The position numbers were made by a program, and so were the translations under genes. From Litorivivens sp041625575 (GTDB lineage Bacteria; Pseudomonadota; Gammaproteobacteria; Pseudomonadales; Spongiibacteraceae), in NCBI GenBank assembly GCA_041625575.1, contig JBFJTG010000003.1:17046-81045 (forward strand): a stretch of 64,000 nt of DNA, given 5' to 3'. Shown one piece after another: positions 52,726 through 62,213 of this stretch (positions are counted from its first letter, which is position 1; the number at the start of each line of letters is the position of its first letter). The notes below the pieces were generated by a model. It ran no database searches, had not been told where the DNA came from, and saw only the letters and a list, made by a program, of their open reading frames with translations.

Positions 52726-55110
52726 ATGAAAAGATATGCGTCGTTGGCGGCAGCAATCGCCGCGCTCACCTCAGGCTTGCATGCGGGCCCAAGCATCGCA
52801 CAAGAAAGTGAGCTGGTCATGGAAGAAGTGATAGTCACCGCACGAAAACGATCCGAAACGCTACAAGATGTTCCCTTTTCTATCGCCGCAAGAACCGAAG
52901 CGCAACTTCAACGCTCCGGCGCAACCAATCTGGAAACGATGGCTGACGGCGTGGCTGGCCTCGCTGTTCAAAACCTAGGCCCCGGCCAAAGCCAAGTGGC
53001 CATCCGCGGTATATCTGCTGGTCAAATCGTCCGCGACCAACCGGGTGTGAAAGAACAGGTGGGCGTCTATCTCGACGAATCTGTTATCTCGCTGTCGCTT
53101 TTCACTCCCGACCTCGATTTTTACGACACAAATCGCGTCGAAGTCTTGCGCGGCCCTCAAGGCACATTGTTCGGTTCAGGTTCATTGGCCGGCACCATTC
53201 GCTATATCACCAATCAACCGAACCCCCTTGAAAGCAGCGGATCTGTTAGCGCCACGGTTGAACATATCGAAAACGGCAGCATAGGTGGCAGCCTTAAGGC
53301 TCACGGCAATATGCCACTGAGTGATACCAGCGCCGTGCGCGCTGTGGCCTACGTGCAGCACTACGGCGGTTTTATCGATGCTGTGGAAATGAACACCACC
53401 ACTCGCCAGCCCACCGGCGGCACCGACAAAGACGTTAACAGCGGTCTCCGCCAAGGTGTTCGCCTGGCTTTCACTTTTGAGCCAACCGAGCGCTTGCGCC
53501 TGACACCGAAATTGGTTTGGCAAGATATTGATATGGACGGCTTCAACCGCGAAGACCATTACAACATTCTAGCCAACCCGTTCACCACAACACGCACACC
53601 CGTGAAGTTGGATTCGCTCGAACAATACCGGCAACTCGAAGAAAGTTTTGAAGACGAATTTTTGCTCGCGGACCTAACGGCGTCCTACGATGCCGCTAAC
53701 TTCACTATCACCTCTGTAAGCACCTGGACAGACCGCGATGTGCGCGTTCTGCGCGACGCTACAGCGTTAACCGCCAGTATCACCGGCGGATCAGCAAACG
53801 AAAGCCAAGCTGTTTTCACACTTGATGCGCCGCTGGATGATCGCACCGAAGTTGAAGTTGCCTCCCAGGAAATACGCTTATCCTCAAACTCCGACGGTGC
53901 CCTGCAATGGGTGACCGGCGTCTTTTATACCGAGGTGGATCGCCACTATGGGCAATCGCTGCACGTGGCCGGTTATGAGGCGGCAGGCGGAACTGCATTT
54001 GCCCCGACAGCAGGCCCCCGCGCAGGGAAAGATGTACTCTACTTTTCCGACATCCCCTACGAGCTGACACAACTGGCTGTTTTTGGTGAAGTCTCTTACG
54101 ATGTCAGCGAGAAGTTAAACCTGACCCTCGGCGCACGCTGGTTCGACTTTGAAGAAGAGCGAGTACTGACTTTCGACGGCTCCTTCGCGGTCAGAACAAT
54201 TGATCAAAAAGGCAAAACCGATAGCGACGGTGTATCGCCCCGCTTTCTTGCCCGCTATAACCTGAGCGATGACGTTATGCTCAACGCCCAAGTTGCCAAG
54301 GGTTTCCGGCTTGGTGGCATCAACGACCCCCTGAACGCGCCCCTGTGTAGTGCCGCAGATCTGGCAACTTACGGCGGCAACCCCACCTTCGAAGACGAAT
54401 CCGTCATCAACTATGAAGTTGGCAGCAAGATGACCGTACTCGGCGGCCGCGGCACCTTTAACATCTCGGCTTTCTATAGTGATATTAAAGACCTTCAAGT
54501 CACTCAGGACGCAGGATCTTGCTCCTCACGCGTTATCTTCAACGTTGACGACGCACACAGCCAAGGCCTGGAAATTGAATTCAGTGTTCGCCCTACAGCA
54601 AACCTGGAGTTCAGTCTCGCGGGGAGCTATACCGATGCAGAACTCGACAGTGACCTACGCTCCAGCTCAGGCGCCATTTTGGGCGGCGTCCAAGACGGCA
54701 ATGAACTGCCAACCGCCGCGGATTACACTATAGCCCTTGCCGGCACCTACTTCTTTAACGTCGTTGAAGGCTGGGAAAGCTATCTGTCTGCCTCGCTGCA
54801 TAGCGTTGGCGCTCGCTACACGCAGATAAGTGACCAAACCCCGGGCGCAGGTACAGTGTCCCTATTTCAGAACGTTGGCGGCGGCACCCAATCAAGCTTC
54901 AGCTTCGACCCTGAGCTGAGCAACTACCAAACCGCCAATCTGCGGCTCGGTGGCCGCACAGCAAACTGGGACATCGCCCTGTTTGTTAACAACGTCACCG
55001 ACGAACTGGCACAGCAGTCGCTAGACCGCGAACGTGGCGGCCGCGCACGGGTGGGCTACCAGGTGAATCAACCTCGCACCGCAGGGGTCACAGCCCGTTA
55101 CGACTTCTGA
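52726..55110 (+). CDS. TonB-dependent outer-membrane receptor
   Basis: 794 residues, with GGGGAG before the ATG. Signal peptide MKRYASLAAAIAALTSG ending near AGPSIAQ; TonB box EEVIVTARKR; plug with VPFSIAARTEAQLQRSG and TNRVEVLRGPQGTLFGSGS; barrel with the motif FLARYNLSDDVMLNAQVAKG and terminal Phe (VTARYDF). A terminator lies 22 bp downstream. Lying next to the atu-like genes and an esterase, it may take up a terpenoid or ester; this is inference. Confidence 0.93.
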   Translation: MKRYASLAAAIAALTSGLHAGPSIAQESELVMEEVIVTARKRSETLQDVPFSIAARTEAQLQRSGATNLETMADGVAGLAVQNLGPGQSQVAIRGISAGQIVRDQPGVKEQVGVYLDESVISLSLFTPDLDFYDTNRVEVLRGPQGTLFGSGSLAGTIRYITNQPNPLESSGSVSATVEHIENGSIGGSLKAHGNMPLSDTSAVRAVAYVQHYGGFIDAVEMNTTTRQPTGGTDKDVNSGLRQGVRLAFTFEPTERLRLTPKLVWQDIDMDGFNREDHYNILANPFTTTRTPVKLDSLEQYRQLEESFEDEFLLADLTASYDAANFTITSVSTWTDRDVRVLRDATALTASITGGSANESQAVFTLDAPLDDRTEVEVASQEIRLSSNSDGALQWVTGVFYTEVDRHYGQSLHVAGYEAAGGTAFAPTAGPRAGKDVLYFSDIPYELTQLAVFGEVSYDVSEKLNLTLGARWFDFEEERVLTFDGSFAVRTIDQKGKTDSDGVSPRFLARYNLSDDVMLNAQVAKGFRLGGINDPLNAPLCSAADLATYGGNPTFEDESVINYEVGSKMTVLGGRGTFNISAFYSDIKDLQVTQDAGSCSSRVIFNVDDAHSQGLEIEFSVRPTANLEFSLAGSYTDAELDSDLRSSSGAILGGVQDGNELPTAADYTIALAGTYFFNVVEGWESYLSASLHSVGARYTQISDQTPGAGTVSLFQNVGGGTQSSFSFDPELSNYQTANLRLGGRTANWDIALFVNNVTDELAQQSLDRERGGRARVGYQVNQPRTAGVTARYDF

Positions 55111-55131
55111 TCCGATTGTGACAATTTGTAC

Positions 55132-55161
55132 AGGGCGGCCATTGAGCCGCCCTTTTTTTAT
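55132..55161 (+). terminator. Rho-independent terminator of the TonB receptor gene
   Basis: AGGGCGGC, loop CATTGA, GCCGCCCTTTTTTT, 22 bp after the receptor stop. Confidence 0.9.
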
Positions 55162-55214
55162 CCACAAGCGCTAAAATAAGCCCCTCATCATTCCAGTAAC
55201 GACAGCGCGAATTC

Positions 55215-56009
55215 ATGACATTAGAACAGAAGTCAGACTTTCAACGACGCCTTGATCTCGAAGGCGCGCCCAATATCCGCGACCTGGGCGGCTACCGAAC
55301 CCGCGAGGGCGGAGAAACACATTGGGGGAAAATCTTCCGCGCCGGCCGCTTGTCCTCACTGACCGAGCAAGACAAAAACACCTTGGCCCAATTCCAACTG
55401 CGGGTTATCTGTGATTTTCGCCGCCCCGATGAATACCAACGCGACGTAACCAACCTTGGGGATCACAGCAATATTGCCATTCACAATTTGGCCATTGCGC
55501 CGGGCGACCACAGCGGCTCAATGAAGGACGCGGACTTCAGCCAAATCAATGGCGAAGCAATGTTTGAATGGATGGTGATGATCAATCGCGAACTGGCGCT
55601 TAAACAAACCAATACCTATCGGCGCATGTTTGAACTCTTACTGGACACGGACGAGGGTGGATTCTTGTTTCATTGCTCTGCCGGTAAAGACCGCACCGGT
55701 TTCGCCGCCGCACTGATTCTGGCCGCCCTGGGTGTCTCGGAAGAAACGATTATGGAAGACTACCTGCTAACGGCCCAGTACTACCCACCTGCAGGCGAAA
55801 TTGAATATCTTGCCAGCAAGTACTCGGACAGTGACAGCCCGGCAGATTTATCCATTTTCAAAGCGCTGATGGATACCCGCGAAGAATATCTTGCGGCCGC
55901 GATAGGCGCTATCGATGAACACTACGGCTCCCTCGACAACTACCTGAGCAAAGAGATGTTACTCGATAGTCACAAACGCGACATTTTGCTGAAGCGCTAC
56001 GTTGTTTAA
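55215..56009 (+). CDS. Tyrosine-specific protein phosphatase (Y_phosphatase3 family)
   Basis: 264 residues. It opens with the family motif LEGAPNIRDLGGYRT and FRAGRLSSLTEQD. The P-loop FHCSAGKDRTGFAA contains Cys154 and Arg160 (CX5R), and the acid DFRRPDEY precedes it. Related enzymes dephosphorylate phosphotyrosine or phosphoinositides. There is no signal peptide and no helpful context; the spacing from the receptor terminator suggests its own promoter. Confidence 0.9.
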   Translation: MTLEQKSDFQRRLDLEGAPNIRDLGGYRTREGGETHWGKIFRAGRLSSLTEQDKNTLAQFQLRVICDFRRPDEYQRDVTNLGDHSNIAIHNLAIAPGDHSGSMKDADFSQINGEAMFEWMVMINRELALKQTNTYRRMFELLLDTDEGGFLFHCSAGKDRTGFAAALILAALGVSEETIMEDYLLTAQYYPPAGEIEYLASKYSDSDSPADLSIFKALMDTREEYLAAAIGAIDEHYGSLDNYLSKEMLLDSHKRDILLKRYVV

Positions 56010-56027
56010 AAAAGAGTCCAGCCTCAA

Positions 56028-56447
56028 CTAGCACGAAACCCCGTTGCTTACGCGACGAAGGTGGGCGCTTTGCTCACCTTGCTGCAAGCGCTCTGCAAGC
56101 ATCGCTTTGCTCACCGGCTTATCCAGGTAATCATCTACGCCCGCCTGCTTCGCGGTCGCATGGTCTGACTCACCGGAGCGACCTGACATCATGATGAAGT
56201 AGGGACGATCGAACAAAGCCCAGCGATTTACCGTTTCACACAACTCGACACCGCTGGCGGTAGGCAACTCCCAATCCGACAGGATGATGTCAAAATCGTC
56301 TTCGCGCAGCGCAGCCCAGGCCTCGGGAGCATCTTTTGCCACAACAATGTCGTAACCCATTCTGGTAAGCAGCCCACACATGCGCATTCTTTCCACTGTG
56401 TTGTCTTCTACCAATAGTACTCGCTGATTCTCGTTGTAATTTTTCAT
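56028..56447 (-). CDS. Stand-alone receiver-domain protein
   Basis: 139 residues from ATG at 56447 with GGAGCGGTC. A single CheY-like domain: LLVEDNTVERMRM, phosphoacceptor Asp in ILSDWELPTASG, MMSGRSGESD and DDYLDKPVSKA. The C-terminus is a short polar tail with no output domain. It is closely related in layout to the protein at 56664, and both use a DW-LP active-site motif. A phosphorelay intermediate or adaptor is likely. Confidence 0.88.
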   Translation of the reverse strand: MKNYNENQRVLLVEDNTVERMRMCGLLTRMGYDIVVAKDAPEAWAALREDDFDIILSDWELPTASGVELCETVNRWALFDRPYFIMMSGRSGESDHATAKQAGVDDYLDKPVSKAMLAERLQQGEQSAHLRRVSNGVSC

Positions 56448-56663
56448 GACCGCTCCATAATCCGTAAGAGTTTGTGTTAATGCTCTTACATAAAGCAAAT
56501 AGCAGGCCAAAAACGATACAGAATAAAATACTGGGAATAATTCAATAACTTATATATTTTTATCTTCCTCGAGCGCGCAGTATGGAGGGCCGTGCACCCG
56601 CGTGATTTGCATTATGCAAATGAATACGCAATACCTCGGCCACCACGCCACATCACACCGGGA

Positions 56664-57080
56664 TCAGGCTAGTGTCACGCCCACAGACTGCCGGGCCAGA
56701 CTCCTCTCCGCCGACTGCACCCTGACACGCAGCTCTTCACGCCACACCGGCTTACTCATGTAGTCATCGGCACCTGCGTCCATTGCAGCTATCAGATCCG
56801 CTCGCTGCTTCCTTCCTGTCACCATAATGACGTAGGGCCGGACAGACAGGGGCATTTTATTCACCTGTCGGCAAACCTCCAGACCGCTAAGCTCGGGCAA
56901 TTGCCAGTCCGCTAACACCAGGTCAAAATCCCCCGCCGCCAATTCCATTAAAGCCGCCACTCCGTCGCCGACCTCTGTGACCTCCATCCCCAATTTCGAC
57001 AGCAGAATTGTCATCCGCTGGCGCTCAATGATCGAATCCTCTATCAAGAGAACGGTTTTACACTGTTTAAGTTGAGACAT
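56664..57080 (-). CDS. Stand-alone receiver-domain protein
   Basis: 138 residues from ATG at 57080 with GGGGAAG. LLIEDSIIERQRM, Asp in VLADWQLPELSG, MVTGRKQRADLIA and DDYMSKPVWREEL. No output domain. Similar to the receiver at 56028-56447, 216 bp away on the same strand: probably a duplicated pair. The H-NOX hybrid kinase 3 kb away is a possible phosphate source; this is inference. Confidence 0.88.
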   Translation of the reverse strand: MSQLKQCKTVLLIEDSIIERQRMTILLSKLGMEVTEVGDGVAALMELAAGDFDLVLADWQLPELSGLEVCRQVNKMPLSVRPYVIMVTGRKQRADLIAAMDAGADDYMSKPVWREELRVRVQSAERSLARQSVGVTLA

Positions 57081-57523
57081 ATCTTCCCCGTTAGTTATGC
57101 GCAACATGGCGCCTCCATAGAGACAGGGAGCAAGCGCCGTGCCAAGACGCCGGGAAGCATTAATCTAGCGAGATTGCAGGTGAAAACGTGTGTTTTCCTA
57201 TGAAATCGCGCAGCAATGCAGCCGCCACGCGTACATTGCCTCGCGATTTTTGAAGCATTTTGCAACAGAGGGGATTAATAGGTTTTACACTTAAGCGAGC
57301 ATGCCGCTCACGCCGAAGGTACAGCCGCTACAGCACCGGACAAAAGTAACGCGCGAGACTTCTCAGTTCGAGCACCTTAAAAAAGTCAAACGCAGGCCAA
57401 CGCTAAGCACTAAAAATTGCTAATGCAAAAGTAAGCCGGTGAATCCATCCGCAGATCTACGGACTAAGTACCCTAAACAAAAATATGATCAATAATAGAA
57501 CTGTCACACCTGGTAATTGATAC
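57081..57523. other. 443-bp intergenic region
   Basis: Between the receiver gene and the small protein gene at 57524, both on minus. No open frame with a ribosome site, no RNA gene and no REP element was recognised. It should contain the receiver gene's promoter. Confidence 0.4.
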
Positions 57524-57775
57524 TTAAGCGCGCAAAGCAACTTCTGCGTTGCGATTTAGCGTGCCATCGACTTCCAGAACGGCGTACGCATGCACCGAGT
57601 TGTGAAATACAATCGGAACAGGCTCCATAAACAGCGGCCTGCGCACGTATTTTAAGGACCATCCAAAATTTTCAATTTGATGTAGCGCCGATATCTGAGC
57701 CGGATTCAAATCCTCTTCCAGGCTTTTTGATACCAATCGAAGATCATTTCGTCTCTCTTTAGTTCTTTCTTTCAT
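57524..57775 (-). CDS. Conserved small protein of unknown function
   Basis: 83 residues with AGGTGG seven bases before the ATG. A basic N-terminus (MKERTKERRNDLR) is followed by the core ALHQIENFGWSLKYVRRPLF and YAVLEVDGTLNRNAEVALR. The GW-L-FVRRPLF and DGT-L-pattern resembles a small uncharacterised family in gammaproteobacteria. It is soluble and isolated from its neighbours. Confidence 0.6.
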   Translation of the reverse strand: MKERTKERRNDLRLVSKSLEEDLNPAQISALHQIENFGWSLKYVRRPLFMEPVPIVFHNSVHAYAVLEVDGTLNRNAEVALRA

Positions 57776-57958
57776 AGCGATACCACCTGATTCATCTATG
57801 AAGTTTAGAACGCCTTCAAAATCCGCGCTCTACACCTGTAATATCACGTGTACCTGTACACGTGAATAGGTAGTTTCCACAGGCTCCGGAACAATCACGC
57901 CTGCGCGCTCAGACCACTGCAAAATCGGTGTCGCCGGCAAGGCAGCGCTGCCGACTAC

Positions 57959-59101
57959 CTAAAGCATGTATCCGCTTTCCAAAGAGTCGAAGTCCACCAC
58001 CTCTGCCTGAGGTGTTTCAACCCCTCCCTCAACGAGAAAGTAGCGCCAAAACATCAAGCCTAGCACCCGCCCCTCGGTGTCAATCCAGTTTTTCACACCC
58101 GGATTTTTATGCGCAATAACCATGCGAAAACTGCCGTCCTCCTCCAACACAGTTTGCGCGCGATTCAATGATGCACGGCGATTACAGTAGTCATAGGTTT
58201 GCTGGTGCCTGGTCCATAAATTAAGACTGCCAAAGCGACACTCAGGCCAGCGACCAGTGATAACCAGGGCCTGATCTGGCTCCAAATAATAGGGCGCCAT
58301 CGAATAGTGCGCGTCAAAGGCAGACAAACCGAAATCTCCCGGCACGACGGGCGGCGGAAAACCATTGGGAATAATGGACACAAAAGGCGGTTGCTTCGCG
58401 TTAGCCATTGGCGGCATGCCCAGCGTTCGGCTGCGCACAAAACCTGCGACACGGCGAATTCCTTCCGCCACTGACTTATCATTGGGAATCTCAGGCTCCC
58501 GGTGCGGATTAATGGCCTCAATCAGCAAAGTTGGCTCGCGCTCAGGATTCGCTGCCGCACACACTTTCTCTTCAAAGTAGTGGCGAGTCGTAATGCGCGA
58601 AGTGTCAGGCGTCAGCGCCAGCCAGTTTCTCGGCGCAGGCTCACCACCCAGGCGAATCTCAAACCAGCCCTTATCGTCCACGTCAAATAAGGTATCGTTT
58701 ATTACGCCGGCCGTTTTACTGGCCATACTGCCATCGTCAGTGCCTTCCTCCAGGGTTATAGAAACATAGACGGCACCATTGATATTGCCTCGCACGCGAT
58801 ATTCGAAGTCAGCGCTCACCGGGGCGTCAAAGTAAATGGCATCGCCGTTGTCGCCTGTATATTTCCGCCAAGGGGTCACAATCCGGCGAAACTGCGGGTA
58901 GGCCACATCGAATTCGAACATCCCGGCCAAGCCACCTTCAAGCACGTGCATGAGCGAACGATGGGCAGCGGCCACATCAGCCTCACTGTGCAGATTCCAC
59001 TCAGGCCCCGCCCAGCGCTCATCAACCTCTTCCAGCAAATCAATTAGCTCCCGTAAAGCTGCACGGCTACGCGTTGTTATTTTTTCCGCCACTTCCGTCA
59101 T
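57959..59101 (-). CDS. DUF1214 domain protein
   Basis: 380 residues with no signal peptide. The C-terminal half fits DUF1214: LSAFDAHYSMAPYYLEPDQA, LNLWTRHQQTYDYCNRRASL, the GSFRMVIAHKNPG hairpin and LGLMFWRYFLVEG. The N-terminal half is helical, then beta-rich (GNINGAVYVSITLEEGTD). The biochemical role is unknown. It is divergent from the H-NOX operon over 206 bp. Confidence 0.75.
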   Translation of the reverse strand: MTEVAEKITTRSRAALRELIDLLEEVDERWAGPEWNLHSEADVAAAHRSLMHVLEGGLAGMFEFDVAYPQFRRIVTPWRKYTGDNGDAIYFDAPVSADFEYRVRGNINGAVYVSITLEEGTDDGSMASKTAGVINDTLFDVDDKGWFEIRLGGEPAPRNWLALTPDTSRITTRHYFEEKVCAAANPEREPTLLIEAINPHREPEIPNDKSVAEGIRRVAGFVRSRTLGMPPMANAKQPPFVSIIPNGFPPPVVPGDFGLSAFDAHYSMAPYYLEPDQALVITGRWPECRFGSLNLWTRHQQTYDYCNRRASLNRAQTVLEEDGSFRMVIAHKNPGVKNWIDTEGRVLGLMFWRYFLVEGGVETPQAEVVDFDSLESGYML

Positions 59102-59307
59102 CCCTCAAGCACTCCCAAAGCCTCAATTAGCCACCTTCAGCAAATTACCGTAACACATACTGTTATTCAACATAATTACGATTGACAAACATGCATCGAA
59201 TGCCTTTGCGACATATACTAGGTACTTACACGAATTAAGCATGACTGGGCTTTAGTAAATACTTCTAAGCCACAACCTAATAATAGGCGTAATAGAGGGG
59301 ATCCAAC

Positions 59308-59853
59308 ATGAAAGGCATCGTATTTACTGAATTTCTGGAAATGGTAGAAGAGACATTCTCTCCAGACATCGCTGAAGCAATCATCGAAGAATCCAATTTG
59401 GCCTCCGGCGGTGCCTACACCAGTGTCGCCACCTATGACCACGCGGAAATGGTTGCCATGGTGATAAAACTGGCCGAGAAAACCAACACGCCGGTTCCGA
59501 CCCTGCTAACGGCTTTTGGCCAATACCTGCTGGGCAGATTTAATGAGCTTTACCCGGCTTTTTTCGAAGGTATAACGAGCACCTACGATTTTCTCGACAC
59601 CATCGAAAATCACGTTCATGTAGAAGTTAAAAAACTATACAGCGACGCTGAACTCCCGACCTTTAAAACAGAGGCCACGGGCAATGGCGGCATGACAATG
59701 ACCTATAAGTCGATGCGTCCTTTTGCCGATCTGGCTGAAGGCCTGATTCTGGGTTCAATTGCCCATTTTGGAGAGAACATTACCCTCACTCGCGAAGACC
59801 TGGGAAGTGGCGACGGCTCCCACGCCGCTTTTCATCTGGAACGAACCGCATAA
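59308..59853 (+). CDS. H-NOX heme-nitric oxide-binding sensor
   Basis: 181 residues, standard H-NOX length, with AGAGGGG before the ATG. It starts MKGIVFTEFLEMVE; the proximal heme ligand is His104 in ENHVHVEVKKLY, aligned on the Tyr seven residues later as in guanylate cyclase beta1 His105. The heme-propionate motif YxSxR is YKSMRPF (Tyr133, Ser135, Arg137). In related operons NO binding changes the activity of the partner kinase. The stop overlaps the kinase start (TAATG), so the proteins are co-translated partners. Confidence 0.95.
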   Translation: MKGIVFTEFLEMVEETFSPDIAEAIIEESNLASGGAYTSVATYDHAEMVAMVIKLAEKTNTPVPTLLTAFGQYLLGRFNELYPAFFEGITSTYDFLDTIENHVHVEVKKLYSDAELPTFKTEATGNGGMTMTYKSMRPFADLAEGLILGSIAHFGENITLTREDLGSGDGSHAAFHLERTA

Positions 59854-62213
59854 TGGCATTAACCCCCGAGCAACTCGAACGACGACTCGCGCGAGAGAAA
59901 AATGCCCGCCAACAGGCCGAACAACTGCTGGAAGAAAAAAGCCGTGAGCTTTACGAATCCAACGAGTCTCTCAAGTCACTAGCCGACAACCTTGAAGCTA
60001 CCGTAGAGGAGCGCACCGGCGAACTTCAGGAAGCCATGACGCTGGCGAACAGCGCCAATAAAGCGAAGTCGGAATTTCTGGCCAATATGAGCCACGAAAT
60101 ACGCACCCCAATGAATTCAATCATTGGCATGGCCCATTTGCTTAAGCAATCCAACCTCAGTGAGAAGCAACTCGATTACGTCAGTAAATTATCGGCTTCG
60201 GCGACATCCTTGCTGGGCATCATCAACGATATTCTGGATTTCTCAAAAGTCGAAGCCGGCAAGCTCGACATTGAATACGTACCCTTTTCCATTGAGGACA
60301 CACTGATCGACATGATTGAAGTGCTCTCAATTCACGCCAGCAAAAAAAGTCTTGAGTACCTCGTAGATTATGACGAAGCCATACCGGCTAAATTAATTGG
60401 CGATTCCATGCGCCTTACGCAAGTACTCACCAATTTATTGAGTAACGCCATTAAATTTACCGACCGCGGCGAAGTCATCACCCGTGTTCGGCTGGCCGAG
60501 CAAAATGACGATCAGGTTGTCATCAATTTTTCGGTAGAAGACAGCGGCATCGGCATATCGGAAGAGGCACAAAAAATACTTTTCGACTCCTTTTCCCAGG
60601 CAGACGCCTCGATTACGCGCACACATGGCGGCACCGGCCTTGGCCTGACGATTTCGAGCAATCTTGTCGAACTCATGGGCGGCAATCTAACGGTCTCCAG
60701 CGAGCTGGGAAAAGGCAGTGTATTCAGCTTTTCCCTGCCCTTTGAAATAGCGCCCCAACAGGCCGGCAGCGCAAGAAAAAGCAACAGCGAGCTGCGCATA
60801 CTGGTTCTGGACGACAGCGCCGCCTCACGTGAAATTCTGCAAAACACGCTGGAAGGCCTGGGCACAGAAGTCGACGTTGCAGAGAGCTTCGACGAGGCGC
60901 TTCAGCTCATTGAAAAAACGCTGGCCTATGACCACATACTTATCGACTGGCAAATGCCGGATATGGACGGCATAGCTTGTGTCCAGCAGTTTCAGGAACA
61001 ATGCGGCATCTCGGCCGAAAAACTCATCATGATGTCGGCTTACGACACAGACAACCTTCGCGCCGAATTGAAATCGCGCGGTATAGGCGTAAGAAAAGTT
61101 TTAAATAAGCCCGTCATGTCACGCACCCTAAGTACGGTGCTGGAAATTTCAAAGGACCGCCGGAGCGACGAAGAACCACAACCCGAGCGCGACGACTCTG
61201 CCACGCTCAGTGAGCTGCGCATTCTCGCGGCAGAAGACAACCCGGTAAACCAGTTTATATTGCGTGAAATTCTCGAAAAACTCGGCGCAAAAATTGAAAT
61301 CTGCGGTGACGGAATAGAAACGCTGGAGCTACTTGCCACCGACAGCGCCTTCGATTGCCTGTTGCTTGACTTGCAGATGCCACGCCTCGACGGTTTCGGA
61401 ACAGCCCGGAAAATCCGTGAGCAGGCCGAGCTCGATTCGCTCCCCATTATCGCCTTCTCCGCCAACGCGATGGCGCACGACAAGCACGAAGCGTTCTCAA
61501 ACGGGATAGATGATCATGTATCCAAGCCCGTCGATGTTGAGGTACTTGTCCAAACCATTCAACGCTGGACAAGCTACGCTAAAGCGCGGACCGTTGAAAT
61601 ATTCGAAGACAATGGTCAGCCGAACTACCAATTTATGGATTTCGAACATGGCCTTCAGTCTGCAACAGGCAACGCCTCGTTATACCGAAACATGCTCAGT
61701 ACCTTTTCGTCCAAAATCAACGATCTGCTTGAACGGCTGCAGCGGGCCGTCGACACCCGCGAGCTCAACGAGGCACAAATAGTTAGCGCAGAGATCCTAA
61801 ACACTTCAGCAGCAATCGGCGCTCGCGCGGCGAAGGAAACCATTGCCGAAATTGTAGGCTTACTAAGTCAGAGCCATATCAAGGAGGCCGGGCTGAGGCT
61901 GGGTATCATCAAACGCGATACAGCCAATATACTCGTAGAAATTCAACACTACCTCGAAAGCAGCAAAGTAAAAGAAGAGCGGGCCTTAAATGCTCCCAAG
62001 CCGGAAGAACTCCAGCCAGTCGTTTCGACCATCATGGAGATGTTAGGCGAATTCAACGCCGAAGCAGAAGACAAACTCATAGAATTGCGCAAATGGCTTA
62101 AACCGCACCGAGTTGGCGTTCAACTGGATGCCGCAATCGATGCGGTACAGCGCTACGATTTCCTCGCGGCCAGCAATCACCTACAAAAGTTCCGCCAGGA
62201 GATTCTTACATAA
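59853..62213 (+). CDS. Soluble hybrid histidine kinase with two receivers and a degenerate Hpt, H-NOX partner
   Basis: 786 residues with no membrane segment. An N-terminal coiled coil (1-70) may dock H-NOX. H box SHEIRTPMNS with His81; ATPase motifs LLSNAIKF, DSGIGIS and GTGLGLTI. Receiver 1: about 314-430, Asp365, Lys419. Receiver 2: about 455-575, Asp506, Lys558. A C-terminal Hpt-like domain has MDFEHGLQSATGNASLYRNM, but where Hpt domains read A-His-x-LKG it has AEILNTSAAIGA, with Glu647 replacing the phospho-His. A final helical tail follows. Its stop overlaps the HD-GYP start, so H-NOX to kinase to HD-GYP is one signalling unit. Confidence 0.93.
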   Translation: MALTPEQLERRLAREKNARQQAEQLLEEKSRELYESNESLKSLADNLEATVEERTGELQEAMTLANSANKAKSEFLANMSHEIRTPMNSIIGMAHLLKQSNLSEKQLDYVSKLSASATSLLGIINDILDFSKVEAGKLDIEYVPFSIEDTLIDMIEVLSIHASKKSLEYLVDYDEAIPAKLIGDSMRLTQVLTNLLSNAIKFTDRGEVITRVRLAEQNDDQVVINFSVEDSGIGISEEAQKILFDSFSQADASITRTHGGTGLGLTISSNLVELMGGNLTVSSELGKGSVFSFSLPFEIAPQQAGSARKSNSELRILVLDDSAASREILQNTLEGLGTEVDVAESFDEALQLIEKTLAYDHILIDWQMPDMDGIACVQQFQEQCGISAEKLIMMSAYDTDNLRAELKSRGIGVRKVLNKPVMSRTLSTVLEISKDRRSDEEPQPERDDSATLSELRILAAEDNPVNQFILREILEKLGAKIEICGDGIETLELLATDSAFDCLLLDLQMPRLDGFGTARKIREQAELDSLPIIAFSANAMAHDKHEAFSNGIDDHVSKPVDVEVLVQTIQRWTSYAKARTVEIFEDNGQPNYQFMDFEHGLQSATGNASLYRNMLSTFSSKINDLLERLQRAVDTRELNEAQIVSAEILNTSAAIGARAAKETIAEIVGLLSQSHIKEAGLRLGIIKRDTANILVEIQHYLESSKVKEERALNAPKPEELQPVVSTIMEMLGEFNAEAEDKLIELRKWLKPHRVGVQLDAAIDAVQRYDFLAASNHLQKFRQEILT

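Noticed and set aside
59182..59219. TTGACA and TATACT upstream of the H-NOX operon as a promoter
   Set aside because: The spacer is 26 bp, too long for sigma-70; each element alone has no good partner.
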